Assembly (NCBI GenBank): GCA_002099365.1
Contig: MSED01000004.1
Span: 682,001 to 746,000, forward strand
Reading direction: 5' to 3'
DNA length: 64,000 nucleotides
Source of the DNA: Phialophora verrucosa
Taxonomy: Eukaryota; Ascomycota; Eurotiomycetes; Chaetothyriales; Herpotrichiellaceae
This document shows positions 12,525-24,700 of this stretch, one piece after another. The translations under genes were made by a program, and so were the position numbers. The stretch's first letter is position 1. Each line of letters starts with the position of its first letter. A model generated the notes under the pieces. The model saw only the letters and a program-made list of their open reading frames with translations. It did no database searches and was not told the DNA's origin.

Positions 12525-13229
12525 ATGCGCTTCTTCACGGCCGTCGCAACCTTCGGGCTCCTCGCCTTCGCGGCTGCCCAAAATGCGACCACTACGGAGA
12601 CGAGTCTGGACAGCGCTGTCGCGACCACCGCTACGTCTTCCGGCGCTTCTTCCACCGCGTCTCTGAGCTCGCAAGTGAGATGTCTGCAGTCATGTAGGTC
12701 AACAACAGGGATGGCAAGGAAGGAAAGAGACTGATCACAAGTTTTATTCAGGCGGTTCGGCGGATGTGTGCTGCCAAGCCAAATGCGTCGGCGTGCCATG
12801 CCCATCCCAGTCGCAGGCGAATGCGACGACCGAGTGCGCTGCTCAGTGCCCACAGGGCAATGGTACGGCAAGCGAGACGGAAGAATACGCCAATTGCCAA
12901 GCATCTTGCATCAGCTCCTACTTCATGACCGCCTCTACCACCGCAGCCCCGACTGCTAGCCAAACGGACAGTTCTGCTTCTGCCACTGGCACGTTCGGAT
13001 TCGGCGATGCCACTACGACGGACGGTTCACCAACAGCAACCGGTTAGTAATAGTAGGACCTAGTGCTTTGTATGGGATGCTGACATTTTTTGCAGAAGGT
13101 AGCTCATCCACTGGCGCGTCAACCACGGCTTCAGCAGCAGGAGATTCTGGCAACGCCGCTGACAGCCTTCATATTGGCAGTGTCGGGCTTGGATTCTTGG
13201 CACTGGTTGTGGCAGGGATGGCTCTGTAG
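12525..13229 (+). CDS. GPI-anchored cysteine-rich cell-surface protein
   Basis: Three exons (12525-12693, 12752-13042, 13096-13229) give 197 residues. The N-terminus is a signal peptide (hydrophobic run ending FAAAQ). A Ser/Thr-rich stretch follows, then a compact domain with ten cysteines beginning near CLQSC-x5-CC-x3-C. A second Ser/Thr-rich region ends in a small-residue GPI attachment site (around SGNAAD) and a hydrophobic tail. Only the first donor at 12694, not the earlier GTGAGA at 12675, keeps the cysteine domain in frame. Fungal relatives with this cysteine spacing are predicted wall or plasma-membrane proteins of unknown biochemical role. A structural or surface function is inferred. 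Confidence 0.8.
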
Positions 13230-14047
13230 GAGCCAGGGTAACCTGATCCTTTTGATTCGAAACTTTGCAAGGCTCTTGAGTCCGCATCACCTTTTGAGCG
13301 AGATTCCCGTACGATTCCTGGAGGCGCCCGCGTTTATATATGTCAGCAGCCTAATGTCCTTGGAGGACAGAATCTTTACTATTCGAATGTATGACGCTCT
13401 TACGAACCCTTTTCTGGATTCTCTTTTGTCGAAGCTCGGCGACGCTCGCGATCCTGTTGCGCGTATGCTGGAAGGGTCTGCATGTTCAGATGGTCCCTTG
13501 AAGAAGTTTGGCTTGCAGTATTTGTTTTCCTACTCTGTGCGTCTGCCCTTCTCGGCTACCAGTCACCTGTTGGCAATAGTGACCCTACACTTGTCCGGAA
13601 TCCGAAATTGAAGAAAGGCCAGGACAAGCAGAACCGGCACCGGCCTCGTACTCACCTTCCAATGTGTACAACCACTAGAAGGTTCAGCGCTATGCCATAC
13701 CCAGGACTGTCCTATAAGCAATTATCTACCATCGCCTTGGAGCCGAGCTGGATGTTGAACTAACGAAGCACTAGGTGCATCCGATAATTTCGGCCAAGTA
13801 CTCAGCCTCTTGCGCGCCAGAGATCCAGACCGCTTCAGCCTCCCTGTTCTGAATAATCCTCTTGCGCATGAATGTTCATGATCTCTTCTCTCCAGTTTGT
13901 GTTTTTGAAGGTAATTCAATATTGTGGAGAATATCTTAGTACAGGACTTGTTCATGGTCTTTACTTCAGCCCCTGCTGATATGTATGCAGCGCGGACTAT
14001 CGACACAGCCCCATCATCTCCACTAAACCGCATCTCCCATCAAGCTC
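13230..14047. other. intergenic, convergent 3' flanks
   Basis: This holds the 3' ends of the GPI-protein gene and the dienelactone hydrolase. No gene is recognised. Confidence 0.45.
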
Positions 14048-15022
14048 TTACATATGAGCGGCGAAGAATGTCCTAACAATTCTATATCCTCGAAGATACT
14101 CCTCGTACGCGTGCAGGTCGTTGAAATCAGCACTAGACGATGCCGCTTATTAGAAACGCAACCTCCCTGCACATGCTTGAGAACTTACCGCGATGTCATC
14201 CAACCATGCACTTGGTCACCGAATGTCTCCAGGTAGCTCTGCGGTGAGGCCCTCTTAAGGTTCGCGAACCACGCCTCGACATACTGGATGGGTCATAGTG
14301 TTAGCAGGGTCTCTACCATCGTCCCAAGAGACACCAATGATCAGTCGGAGGACTTGCCTCGGGGTCTTCGTCCTGGCTAGGCAGAACACAGAACGGAACC
14401 GTGACGTGCTTTGTGTCTTCGACATCCATCAGACTGGGATGTGCGCCGGCAGCAGCGCTGAATGTAGTCCCCTGGGTGGTCACCAGGGCCGCAATTTTCA
14501 CGCCCCAGCAGAAGCCCAAGATCGACCACGTCTTTATGTGCGGGTTGGCCTTTTGGAAAGCGTCAAACAGGGGTCCGATCAAGGGGACAATCTTGTCTGG
14601 GTTGGCTGGTCCGGTCATGAAATCAACAACAGCCTTCATCTGCTTGGGTGTCTTCGGCGGGAAGTTTGCAAGGTCCTGCGGATGGTCTCCCCAGAAATCG
14701 GGCATGAACACCTTGAACTCGCCGGCTCCATCGGGCAGCTCGGGATAGTCCCACGCCAGAATGTCGGCGCCCTTGATTGCTTGGACATACAGGCCGAAGA
14801 CGTCGTAAGCGAGAAACACGCCGCGTGTGGCCTGATCACTGCCGGTGACATCTTGGTGTCGAGGATGTCATCAGCGGTAAATTGCGTCCGAACGTGAGTC
14901 GACTTACAGGTCTTCATGCCGTTGAAGTTTTCATATTTGCCCTTCTCTTCATACGTATAACCACCTCGTAGCACGATCGGAGGTCGAGAGCAGCAAGCTT
15001 TGCTCTGAACTGTGAAGCCCAT
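14048..15022 (-). CDS. dienelactone hydrolase family protein
   Basis: Four exons (15022-14908, 14851-14358, 14283-14189, 14132-14048) encode 262 residues of alpha/beta-hydrolase type. The family triad is visible: nucleophile Cys153 in GFCWG, Asp199 in PSQDED and His229 in DQVHGW. The N-terminus with paired cysteines before a proline (ACCSRPP) and the YDVFG motif are standard for the fungal branch. The family hydrolyses cyclic dienelactones or related esters, usually in the cytosol; the true substrate is unknown. The intron at 14284-14357 begins with GC instead of GT and has a GCTAAC branch site. It is about 19 kb from the Baeyer-Villiger monooxygenase, so a link to lactone chemistry is only a possibility. 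Confidence 0.88.
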
Positions 15023-16160
15023 GTTGGAATCCGATCTGTCGAACCGTAGTTTTCAGAGAGGTGAATACTGGAACGTGAAGTGAGCGATGGAAGAATGCCT
15101 TGGAGATCCAGCAGGACAGGTGTAGTTGGCACATTTATATACCTGCATCGAGCCGGCTATCCCACCTCACGGCGACCGGGTACTGCCCCCATGCCACGAT
15201 CCATCACCCTTCCCGGTCTGATGTCCTGCGATCCCGACTTCTTAGTCACTGGCATTCGCCGACATTGAGGACACAGTCACATCCCGATAGACAAATGCCA
15301 GCCAGTCACAGCACAGATTCCGGAGTCGACGTAGGGGTGCAGTCCCGGCCAGCAGTATCTCAACAGAGCTTTCTGCAGGACATGATGTTCGTGCCCGTTG
15401 GCGCCATTATGTCACCGTCGCGTCCCTGCACTGTCCAGTTGGGATATGCAAACCTGTCCAAAACAAAACAACAAACAGCTATACGAGGAAAGCAACGGCA
15501 GCTATCCGAGGACAGGAACTCAGTGTTGGTGTTGCGCGGCGATTCGTCGCTAGCATTCCCGTTTTGGTCTCCAGCGTCCACCATCTCTCCACCAGCCTCT
15601 CTGTATTTATTCATCGCTTCCTTCCCGACAAGGTCATAATGACCTCCGATTTAGGCGAAGGTTTCGCTGGCAAATCGAATGTGCAAAGGTTCCAAGAGCT
15701 TCTCTTTGTGGATGGACCCGTCCCCAGCTCCATAAATGGATCCCAAATGAACGACGCATGCTCGTGCCTAGGCTTGGATCTCCTCTTCACTCGTAACAGC
15801 GTTCCCAAGCGACCAAATCCACCTTTTCTCAGCATTACTAATGAGATGTGGCGCACTACTGCCATCAGGTATCTAGCCGAACAGTCCACATACCTCCCAC
15901 GGATGCGAAGAGACCTTTTGTCCTTTCTCGACGGCCATTGCTGAATCAGAGGCTACCCCGACTCCCGAGCTGCGAAATGACTAAATTCGAGCCTAGCGCA
16001 TGCACTGCAACCTTCAATCAACTGCGGGTGACGAAGATGTGAGAGGGTATTCTTCACACTCTGAATTTGTTCCGGTCCCTTGGATTATCACCGGCAATCA
16101 TTTCATGCCTCCCTTCTACACATCAATCTCCTTGACTCTCCCCAGGGTCAGGGTCAGGAA
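15023..16160. other. intergenic, divergent promoters
   Basis: This lies between the hydrolase (minus) and the membrane-protein gene (plus). A 179-codon plus-strand ORF at 15100-15639 lacks any motif and is probably chance. Confidence 0.4.
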
Positions 16161-17598
16161 ATGTCCAGGAACACCAATTTCTCTCCCTCAAGCGAACCAC
16201 TCCGGAACCATGACTCACTCGTCTTGCAGCCAAAGCATACTACTGGGGCTCTATCCTTCCTGCATCCTACACATGCAGTGTTCCATCACCGAGACCTCCA
16301 GACGAGCGAGAAATCACTGTCGGCCGACGAGAGCAATGCCCCCGAGGCAGCCTTGGGAGCGGGCGCACTGGCGTCCTCGAATGAGCAAATAGCACGTGAT
16401 GTCCACTTCGCGTGGAGGTCAAGGGACAATCGCAAGGGTCGTCATCTCCTGCTCTACAAGCCGCCAGACGACGCGGTTTCTGCCTCGCCGCTATACATCA
16501 TACCGAAGAGGACCGCGAGTCTCACGCAGACCTTGCAGGGAATCAAATGCATGTTCACCTGCTTCCGGTATTGGGACATCTCCTACCTTGTGGCGATCAC
16601 TTTCTTTGTCGCCTCAGCCACCTGGATCCTGGACTCGTTCTTCCTATGGCTTCCGCTCGAGGCGCCCGAGAGTGAATTTTCAGGAGAGATCCTTGTTGGC
16701 GGTGGAGTGTCCGCCTTTGTGGGAGCGACGTTGTTCCAGCTTGGCTCTGTTCTCCTGATGATCGAAGCCTTCAACGCCGAAAGAGTCGGGTGCTTTGGAT
16801 GGCAAATCGAGAAACTTGTCTCGAAACAGGGCGGTCGGTACATGGTCCGCATATCACCCAACCTCCAGCACTGCGTCCATCACCACAATGATAAATCGGG
16901 AATTGGAAAAGGGCGCGGCGATGGCCAAGAATGGCAGTGGTTTCCTAGTTGGAATACAATCACGTCTCATTGCATGAGAGAGATCGGCTTCCTCGCGAGC
17001 TTCGCCATGTTCTGCGGAACCAGCATCTTCTGGATCAGCGGCTTCGTTGGTCTCCCGGGAGTCATCAACCACATGAGCCAAGGCGCCCTGAACGGTGTGT
17101 ACTGGGTTCCGCAGATTGTAGGCTCACTGGGTTTTACGATCAGTGGGTATGTGTCTGCCAATACTTCCTTGTAACACGCCGTTTCCCGTGCTCTCATCTC
17201 CTAGAGGCTTTGATCTTGAAGAACAGAAATCTAACACGCCCGAGACACAGTTTCTTGTACATGCTCGAGACACAGAAGAGCTGGTATACTCCGTCCCCAC
17301 ACGTCCTTGGATGGCACGTCGGGCTCTGGAATGGTATAGGTGGAATCGGTTTCGTTGTGAGTCGCGACCAGCCAGCTGCCCAGATCATCACCCCGCTCGC
17401 CCGCCTGTCTGCCTGGAACTCGTAGCATTCTCACTGACGTAGATTCAGTTATGCGGCTCGCTCGGCCCGGCATTTGGCAATACGGGTGCTCAGTACCAGT
17501 CCGCGCTGGCCAATTTCTGGGGCGGCTGGGCCTTCCTGGTCGGCAGTATATTGCAGTGGTATGAGAGTCTGGACAAGAACCCTGTAGAGGAGCAGTGA
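16161..17598 (+). CDS. fungal multi-pass membrane protein of unknown function
   Basis: Three exons (16161-17146, 17251-17356, 17449-17598) give 413 residues. The start is the ATG at 16161; upstream the frame opens only by TTG. After a polar N-terminus of about 130 residues there are six or so hydrophobic segments: DISYLVAITFFVASATW, a glycine-rich one near SAFVGATLFQLGSVLLM, REIGFLASFAMFCG, a pair around WVPQIVGSLGF and GGIGFVLCGSLG, and FWGGWAFLVGSILQW near the C-terminus. This layout matches a conserved Pezizomycotina integral membrane family without an assigned function. The last two introns fall where they restore continuous hydrophobic segments, which supports the model. Confidence 0.75.
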
Positions 17599-20439
17599 TG
17601 ATATTGTATATCGATTATCACAATTTCTAAGTTCGCGACACGAATCCCGAATCCTTAGTACTTCTGCGTCCATCGTTCATTGCTTGAAGGTCGACTCGTG
17701 TTGGACTCCGCAGGTGTGAACAAGCCACTGGCGTAAGCTTTCTTAGCCCGTCTGGACTGAAAGTTTGTTAATCACTGAACAAAGTAAGCTTCCTTGCAAG
17801 CAACAGTCTGGACCTTACTCCACGCATCGCGTCCTCGATCTAGGCAAGTGTTCTTACCTATTCTTCCAGAGTACGGCTTACACAACGACATCTCTCGGCA
17901 GTTCTGCCCTACTTCATCACCCATGCTGTTTACCTGAGTTGAGCAGACGGTCAATACTGTGCACAGTAACCAATGTGGGTCTACATAGGACGTATGCAGC
18001 ATGTCTGTGAGGTACTGGAGGAACTTGGAGCAAGCACTTACCCACTTTCAGCTTTCATCTTCGTTCGACGATCCAATCATTGGAACTCGTGGTCGCGGCC
18101 AGGCTGTAACTAGGGCTTAGCGCAGATTTGTTCGGGAAGTCATGACCTTCCTATTGAGCGATAGATGTCCGTGAAGCCGCCGCCGCCGCTGCAGCGAATT
18201 GAAGACCTGTCGACAAGCAACTACAAGCCACCAACCGGTATTGGTAGCCGCGATTCCCCTTTCTCGCTAAAAGTCGGGAACTTCGCAGCTATCCTCCGTA
18301 CTTGTTGCTCCCCGTTGCGTACGGTGTATTGTGTACAGTGTATGTGCCGAAGCAAGGTGCTGAAGCCGCGTTGCGTGGGCACGCAAGATTGGTAAGCTGA
18401 GTCAAGACTGGGCGATTCGGCTCACGGGATTCTTTGCCGATGGGCCAAGACGAGACGAGATCGAGAAGCTTTCGTCTGGTCGCGGAGGTAAGCAGCTTGG
18501 ATGCGCTGCTTTGTTCGTCGATGTACGGCGCTGCGTAATCTCTTAGTATGATGATGACATGTACTTAATCAAAGACTTTAAAGATAAAGTGCACAGCTGT
18601 CTTTTTCTGTTGTCTGTGAATCTCCTTACGGTCGGGAAGCGTGATGAGCTGAAGACGTGGTACTGTATTTGCCGGCGTGTCACTCAAGGAGGAAGCCGAA
18701 GAGGTAGCTAATATTAGCTATAACCAAGCCTACTCGTCCCAGTAGGTACTCGAGACGGTGCATATGTATGGTGGTGAGTGGGTGGACGACTCCATTTCAT
18801 TGGTTTCAAAATTTCGAGGTTTCCTGGAGAGGACACTGATCAGGCTGATGCTTCTCTCTCCCACTCTCTCTCTCCCGCTCGCTCTCTCGCATCTCACATG
18901 ACTCTCTCAACAAGCACTTCTTGATAAGTCCCTCGGCATTGCTCCCCAGTCGGTTAAACGTGCTTGAGCAATTGGTGCTGCCCGCCCCCCGCCATGGAGG
19001 GGCCGCCAAGACTGAGGCTCTGGCCTTCTACTCAGTTTTGGCGTCGAGGTGACGACTGGCTGTCCTGCAAGTGTCAGGCGGAATACGGGGGCTGAAAGTT
19101 GTTAGCTGGAAGCCTCCCACCTTCCGAGTTTCCCAAGGGCAAAATCTCATTGATACCCTCTCCAAGGTTCGAGAGTCAAGCACATCGACAAAGCTTGCTG
19201 GAAGAGCCTCAAACGCTCATGGATCGACCCAACTGAAGATGCAAAGCAACACCCTTTCGGTTTCCAACACTTTGGAACCCGAGCATGGCGAATGGACACA
19301 TGTCGGCTGGCTGAGCCCGACCCGGTTATCCGTGCAGTTAAGCGGAGAGCGGCTCAGCGGATGGCTCGGGGTCTTGGCAGGCGCCTGGGATTCCCCAGCT
19401 TCACGCCAAGAAGTGACCAAGACATCGTGTTGATGGCTTGGCCGCCCTCTCGTTCGCCGGAATTCACCACATACGAACTACAAGTGCGTACCAAAGAAGC
19501 AGCGCCGACTCTGCATGAGCCGATAACTACCTCGGCCGAGTCTGTCTGTCCTTGACCAGCTGAAAGAACTTGTCTGCCTGACGTTCGTATTGCATCCTGC
19601 ATATGGTACTATGACCACATCCTCCGCCTGGCCATCTGCCCGACACGAGCACTCGGTCCGGCAACTCCGTTGATCATAGCTAGAGGCTGCGCTGGCAAGC
19701 AAAGTGTCCAGCCAAACACGAACTCCTTTGCTGGGTGTTCAAGGTACGTACTGCTAGTGTACTAACCCGAGACTCGACGCGCCCTCCTTGCTGGACATTG
19801 GACTGCCTCGAACTCTCTAAGGGGAGAAGAATTCGGCTCGTCCTCAACTGCACAACAAAGCAGGCAAATTGAGCTTTCCCGGCCCCATTCGAGATGGTTA
19901 TGGACCCGATCGATTCACTCTGCAAGCCACGAGCGGGGTTTGGAATTGCTTGCAGCTAAAACGAGGCTCCAGTCTGCCTTGCTCTTGATGCTGCGCGTCC
20001 CAGATGACTCGCTCGAAGCTGCAGCCGAATTCGTACTGACGAACAGGGCTGGCGCCGCTCTGAAAATCTCGCCGGTCGCAATGCGCTCGTTCGGGGGCTG
20101 AAATCCCGTATTCTTGTCTGCCTATGTTATTTGTGTAACGTGCATCGAGAACGATGTCCTTCCGCTGCCTTGTGCGGCCATCTCCAGAACCTCACCATCC
20201 GGTTCACTCAGCTTGCGTCAGACAAAACGAACATATAAGGCTCTCGACGCCCCAGCCTCAGACCTTTTGTCTTCCACTCTCAACCGACCCAAAGACAACC
20301 TTGACACTCTCGAATCCTCCCAGAAAACTGGAAACCAGTCGATAGCTCTACCTAGACCCTCTCTTTTTCTCTAGCGCCTAAGTACCTTGCCCCTGTCCCC
20401 TAACATTTCCTTCCTGAGGCTGACGTGATCATCTGCAGG
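17599..20439. other. intergenic, 2.8 kb, pyrimidine tract
   Basis: No supportable gene. A CT-rich tract runs from about 18851 to 18894. A TATAA element sits at 20234-20238, about 205 bases before the secreted-protein ATG, with a pyrimidine-rich leader after it. Confidence 0.4.
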
Positions 20440-20940
20440 ATGAAGCTCTTGTCTACCTTCATCATCACCGTCTCTTTGATCGTCGGTCTCACGGCCGCCC
20501 GCCCACAGACCTCCAGCGGCAGCGGAGACGACCTCCCTTGCCCAGCAGTCTACCCTTGCATCGACTGGGCCATCATTGTCGAGTATTGCTCCAACACGAC
20601 CGATCCCGGTGTTGCGACCGGCGACAGTTTCACCGATACAGACCCTATCGAGTGCACCTGCGGTACCGAGGCCCTGGGCGACGAAGGCGGCGCCTATGCT
20701 TCGGCCGAGTGTATCCTCTGCGACGACACGTTGACGGACGCCGACGCTGCGTTGGCGGCTCAGTGGTATTACACGTGCTACACCTTCGAGGAGTCGACCG
20801 CGGCCGATGCGCTGGACTGCTGGAACTCAGGCGGCACAGATTGTCCGGCCGTGCCTGAGAAGAGAAAGATGAGGAAGAGAGATCCGATGACGAGCAGAAT
20901 GATGGAGAGAATGCACAAGCCCAAGGTGCGATTGTTCTAG
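20440..20940 (+). CDS. small secreted cysteine-rich protein
   Basis: A single-exon 166-residue protein. A clear signal peptide (hydrophobic run to about residue 19, then AARPQ) precedes a mature region that is acidic and rich in Thr, Ser and Ala with ten cysteines, including CPAVYPC, CTC and CILC. A basic C-terminal tail follows, with KR dipeptides (EKRKMRKR) that could be Kex2-type cleavage sites. I do not recognise the family. Size, secretion and cysteine content are those of fungal effector candidates or extracellular housekeeping proteins, and the sequence alone cannot separate these. No toxin family is recognised. Confidence 0.7.
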   Translation: MKLLSTFIITVSLIVGLTAARPQTSSGSGDDLPCPAVYPCIDWAIIVEYCSNTTDPGVATGDSFTDTDPIECTCGTEALGDEGGAYASAECILCDDTLTDADAALAAQWYYTCYTFEESTAADALDCWNSGGTDCPAVPEKRKMRKRDPMTSRMMERMHKPKVRLF

Positions 20941-21748
20941 AGGCTCCGGAAGCTACCCCGGTGATGGCGGCGTGCGCCACCACGTGCCAGAGGAGGACAA
21001 TGCCCCACTATGTAAGAGAGTGAGAGGGTACGAAGTAGGAACAGACTGCAAAAAGGACCATGAACACGGGACAGCTTGGGCAGTCAGGACATATCGACGC
21101 TTGCGCCTGACATCGAACAATACCTTCGTTACATGCACATCTATAGTGCCGGATTGCGCAAACGTACATCTTAATGGTAGTCTTTATTATCAGTTTCCGC
21201 GTGACGGCTCTACTGTCCAAGCCCGACAGCATCGACAATAATGCGCTATTGGTGGGTAATGTGACTTAGCCTTGTAGGTCCATCCGCTTCGAGGAGGGTT
21301 GGCATTTGCTCTCGTTTGTGTCCAATGCAACTCTGAGTGTCGGAGTTTGCGCCAGCTTGGGATTATGAGAAAGGGGGAAATGGGGGATTTTTTGTAGACT
21401 GTCCGGTCCTGCAGTGTACCGACAACACAGCTTGTTGGAGCTGCACGGCTTGGGCTTCGCTGGTGGGCTGGAGGGCCTTGCGTGTGCGGTCTGTAGGGCT
21501 CAAGGCCGTTTGAAGAATATGCGACAGCATGACGCTGAACGGCTGATAATGTGTTGAAGTGCGAATTGTCTTGGCGTCACTTTACTGCACCGTAGCCACT
21601 GCGTTTTAGGAACCAATGCGGAAACCAACAAACACGTGGACACGCGTTCAACACTGGCGCGTCTTTAGCTTCGCATTCGCCTTCCCTAAACTACCATCAA
21701 TATTTCACGGACACTTGCAAACCCAATATGTGATGCCAATACGACGTC
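20941..21748. other. intergenic with MPH1 promoter
   Basis: This holds the 3' flank of the secreted-protein gene and the MPH1 promoter, with a CCAAT at 21614-21618 and an MCB-like ACGCGT at 21642-21647. No gene is seen. Confidence 0.5.
21642..21647. promoter_or_regulatory. MCB-like element (ACGCGT) upstream of MPH1
   Basis: A perfect palindromic ACGCGT lies about 100 bases before the MPH1 start. In yeasts this box is bound by MBF (Mbp1-Swi6) and times DNA-synthesis and repair genes to G1/S. One 6-base match can occur by chance, so the role is inferred. Confidence 0.4.
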
Positions 21749-24700
21749 ATGGATTTCCTAGATGATGAGGCGGAAGAGAGTTCGGATGTGCTCGTGCCGA
21801 GTTCTCAACCTGAGCATGGCGCTCGTTCTCACAAGCGCCGTCGGCTCGATCCCGATTTGAGTCACTCCTGCTCGCAAGAAGATGACTACGATTTGCCATC
21901 GCGTCGAGACGGCGAGGGTAAAGAGAATAAGAAATCGAAATACGAGGACCGCATTTACGTACCAGCTGGGAAGAGCCATCCCGACACGTTCGTTACCCAG
22001 TTAACGCAGCAATATTCCAGTCCCTCGCGGATCCGAGGTCCACGATGGCAGAAACCACAGAAATGGCCGTCGCCGTCGCCATCACCTTCCCCTCCCAGGG
22101 CTCTACCTCCTGTCCGCGCGTCAACTCATCCCACACCTCAAGCTCCTCCAACTGAAGATGAGTTTGATGTCGATGAGGCTGATGAGCTCGAGTTTCTAGC
22201 AGCCCTTGATGATGCCGATGCCGAGCTTGAGTTTATGGCGTCCAATAACGTCAGTTCACCTGCAAATGGCGATATAGGCGACGGCCGCTATCGAGACCGA
22301 CCGGCCCATGCCTTGGCACCTCGTCCACCGTTGCAGAAATCCTCCTCTTTCCGACAGACGACCTTGCACGGAATCCACACCACTCAACCAGGACCAACTC
22401 GCACGCAGACGCAACCCAGAGCCCACAATTGGCCATTGGCAAATCGGAATGAACCTCCGACTCACCATGAGATTGACCGAGATGCGATGTGTACCTGGGT
22501 CTACCCCACTAACCTGGGCAGAATCCGAGACTATCAATACAACATTGTGCACAAGGGATTGTTCCACAACGTCTTGGTTGCTTTGCCCACTGGCCTGGGG
22601 AAGACCTTTATAGCTGCAACGGTCATGCTGAATTGGTATCGTTGGACGAAGAGTGCACAGATAATCTTCGTTGCCCCGACGAAACCGTTGGTGTCACAAC
22701 AGATTGATGCATGCTTCAACATTGCTGGCATCCCGCGATCTCAGACAACCATGCTGACAGGCGAGGTCGCCCCAGCAATCCGAGCTGAAGAATGGCAACA
22801 GAAACGCGTCTTTTTCATGACACCTCAAACTCTCATAAACGACCTCAAACATGGCTATTGTGATCCGAAGAAGATCGTTCTTGTTGTGGTTGATGAAGCG
22901 CACAAGGCGACCGGCAGTTATGCGTACGTGGAAGTCGTCAAGTTCCTAAGAAGATTTAACTCTAGTTTTCGAGTTCTGGCTCTTACAGCAACGCCTGGCA
23001 AGGACGTCGAGACAGTGCAGGAAGTCATCGATGGTTTGGGTATCGCTAGAGTCGAGATCAGGACCGAGGACTCGCTTGACATTCGTGATTTTGTCCACAG
23101 TCGGAACATCCAAACCGAGGTATTCGATAATTCGGAGGAGATAACGATGGCTCTGGAGCTGCTCTCGGCAACCCTTCAACCGCTCTTGAACAAGCTGCAC
23201 TCCCAAGGGGCTGCCTGGGGGAAGGATCCTACAAGAATCACACTCTTCGGTCTCAAGATGTCCTGGGACAAGTGGCAGTCGTCCGAAGCAGGCCGCGGGG
23301 CCTCCCAACCAGTCAAAGGCATGATCAAGGCAATCTCCACCGTTTTAATGAGCTTGGCTCATAACATTGAACTGCTGAAATACCATGGAATTGGACCGTT
23401 CTACCACAAGATGAAAATGTTTGTTCAAGAGGCGGGCAATGGCAAGACCGCCAAACAAATCACCAACGACGAGAATTTCAAGAAGATGATGAACCGACTT
23501 GCGCTATGGATAAATGATCCGGACTTTGAGGGGCACCCGAAACTGAGCTACCTCAAGACGGTTGTGCTCAACCACTTCATGAACGCTGGCGAGGGGACTG
23601 CCCGCCTAAATTTCGAGCCCACGAACACGAGAATCATGGTTTTCGCACATTATCGCGACAGTGCCGAGGAGATCGTTAGAGTCCTCAATCGCCACGGTCC
23701 GATGATTCGAGCCCATGTATTCGTTGGTCAGTCCGGTACGAAAGGTGGTTCGGAAGGCATGAACCAAAAGACTCAACTCGATATCATCAAGAAGTTCAAG
23801 GCAGGGGAGTACAACACTATCGTGGCAACATCAATCGGGGAGGAGGGTCTTGATATCGGAGAGGTCGACCTGATTGTGTGTTACGATTGCTCCAAATCGC
23901 CGATCCGAATGCTCCAGCGCATGGGCCGTACCGGCCGCAAACGCGCTGGAAACATCGTGCTGCTCATGATGCGGGGCAAGGAAGAGCAAGACTTTGCACA
24001 ATCCGAAGATAACTATCAGAAGATGCAGGCCAAGATCGCAAGTGGCAAGGAGTTCAACTTCCACGACGAACTGTCTCCAAGGATTGTGCCCAAAGAGATT
24101 GCGCCAGAGGTTGACATGAGAGTTGTTGAGATACCCGCCGAGAACACCCAGCCAGGCTCCGTCGAGCCAACACGAAAAAGAGGGACGAAGGCCAAAAGGC
24201 TGCAAAAGAAGTTCCACATGCCGGATGGTGTCGAAACGGGCTTTGCTTTTGTGGGCAATGGTAACAAAAAATCAAAAGCGAAGCAGAACGAGACAATAAC
24301 ATCAAAATCTGAGAGAGATGACCAAGCGGCTGTATTGCCTTCGTTGAAAGATCTACTGTTGTCAGAGACTGAAACACAACAGCTCGAAGACCGCTATGTT
24401 CGATTAGCGGGGTCCGAAGATGAGTATATTCAGTTTGTCCGATTTGATGCTTATCCGGAGCAGCAACGACGACTTGGGAAGACATGCTCTGTCAAGCACT
24501 CGAAGAAGACGAAAAACTTGGTTAGGGCCTACAAAGCAATGAACGTCTCTAGCAGGGACTGGGATCGTCCAACAAAGTGTGAAGAGATCGAGGACGATGA
24601 TCTATGTCTGGACTCGGAAGTGGACAAGAGGTCAACCAAGCCATCTGTGAAAAAGACGAAAGCGAAGTCTCTCCTCTCACCCGCCACGACGGCTAATTTC

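Noticed and set aside
12675..12693. Alternative first-intron donor GTGAGA in the GPI-protein gene
   Set aside because: Using it shifts the cysteine-rich domain out of frame; the donor at 12694 restores it.
14298..14897. 199-codon ORF antisense to the dienelactone hydrolase
   Set aside because: Shadow of the real gene; the opposite strand carries the catalytic triad.
15100..15639. 179-codon plus-strand ORF between the hydrolase and the membrane protein
   Set aside because: No recognisable motif; lies in an expected divergent promoter region.
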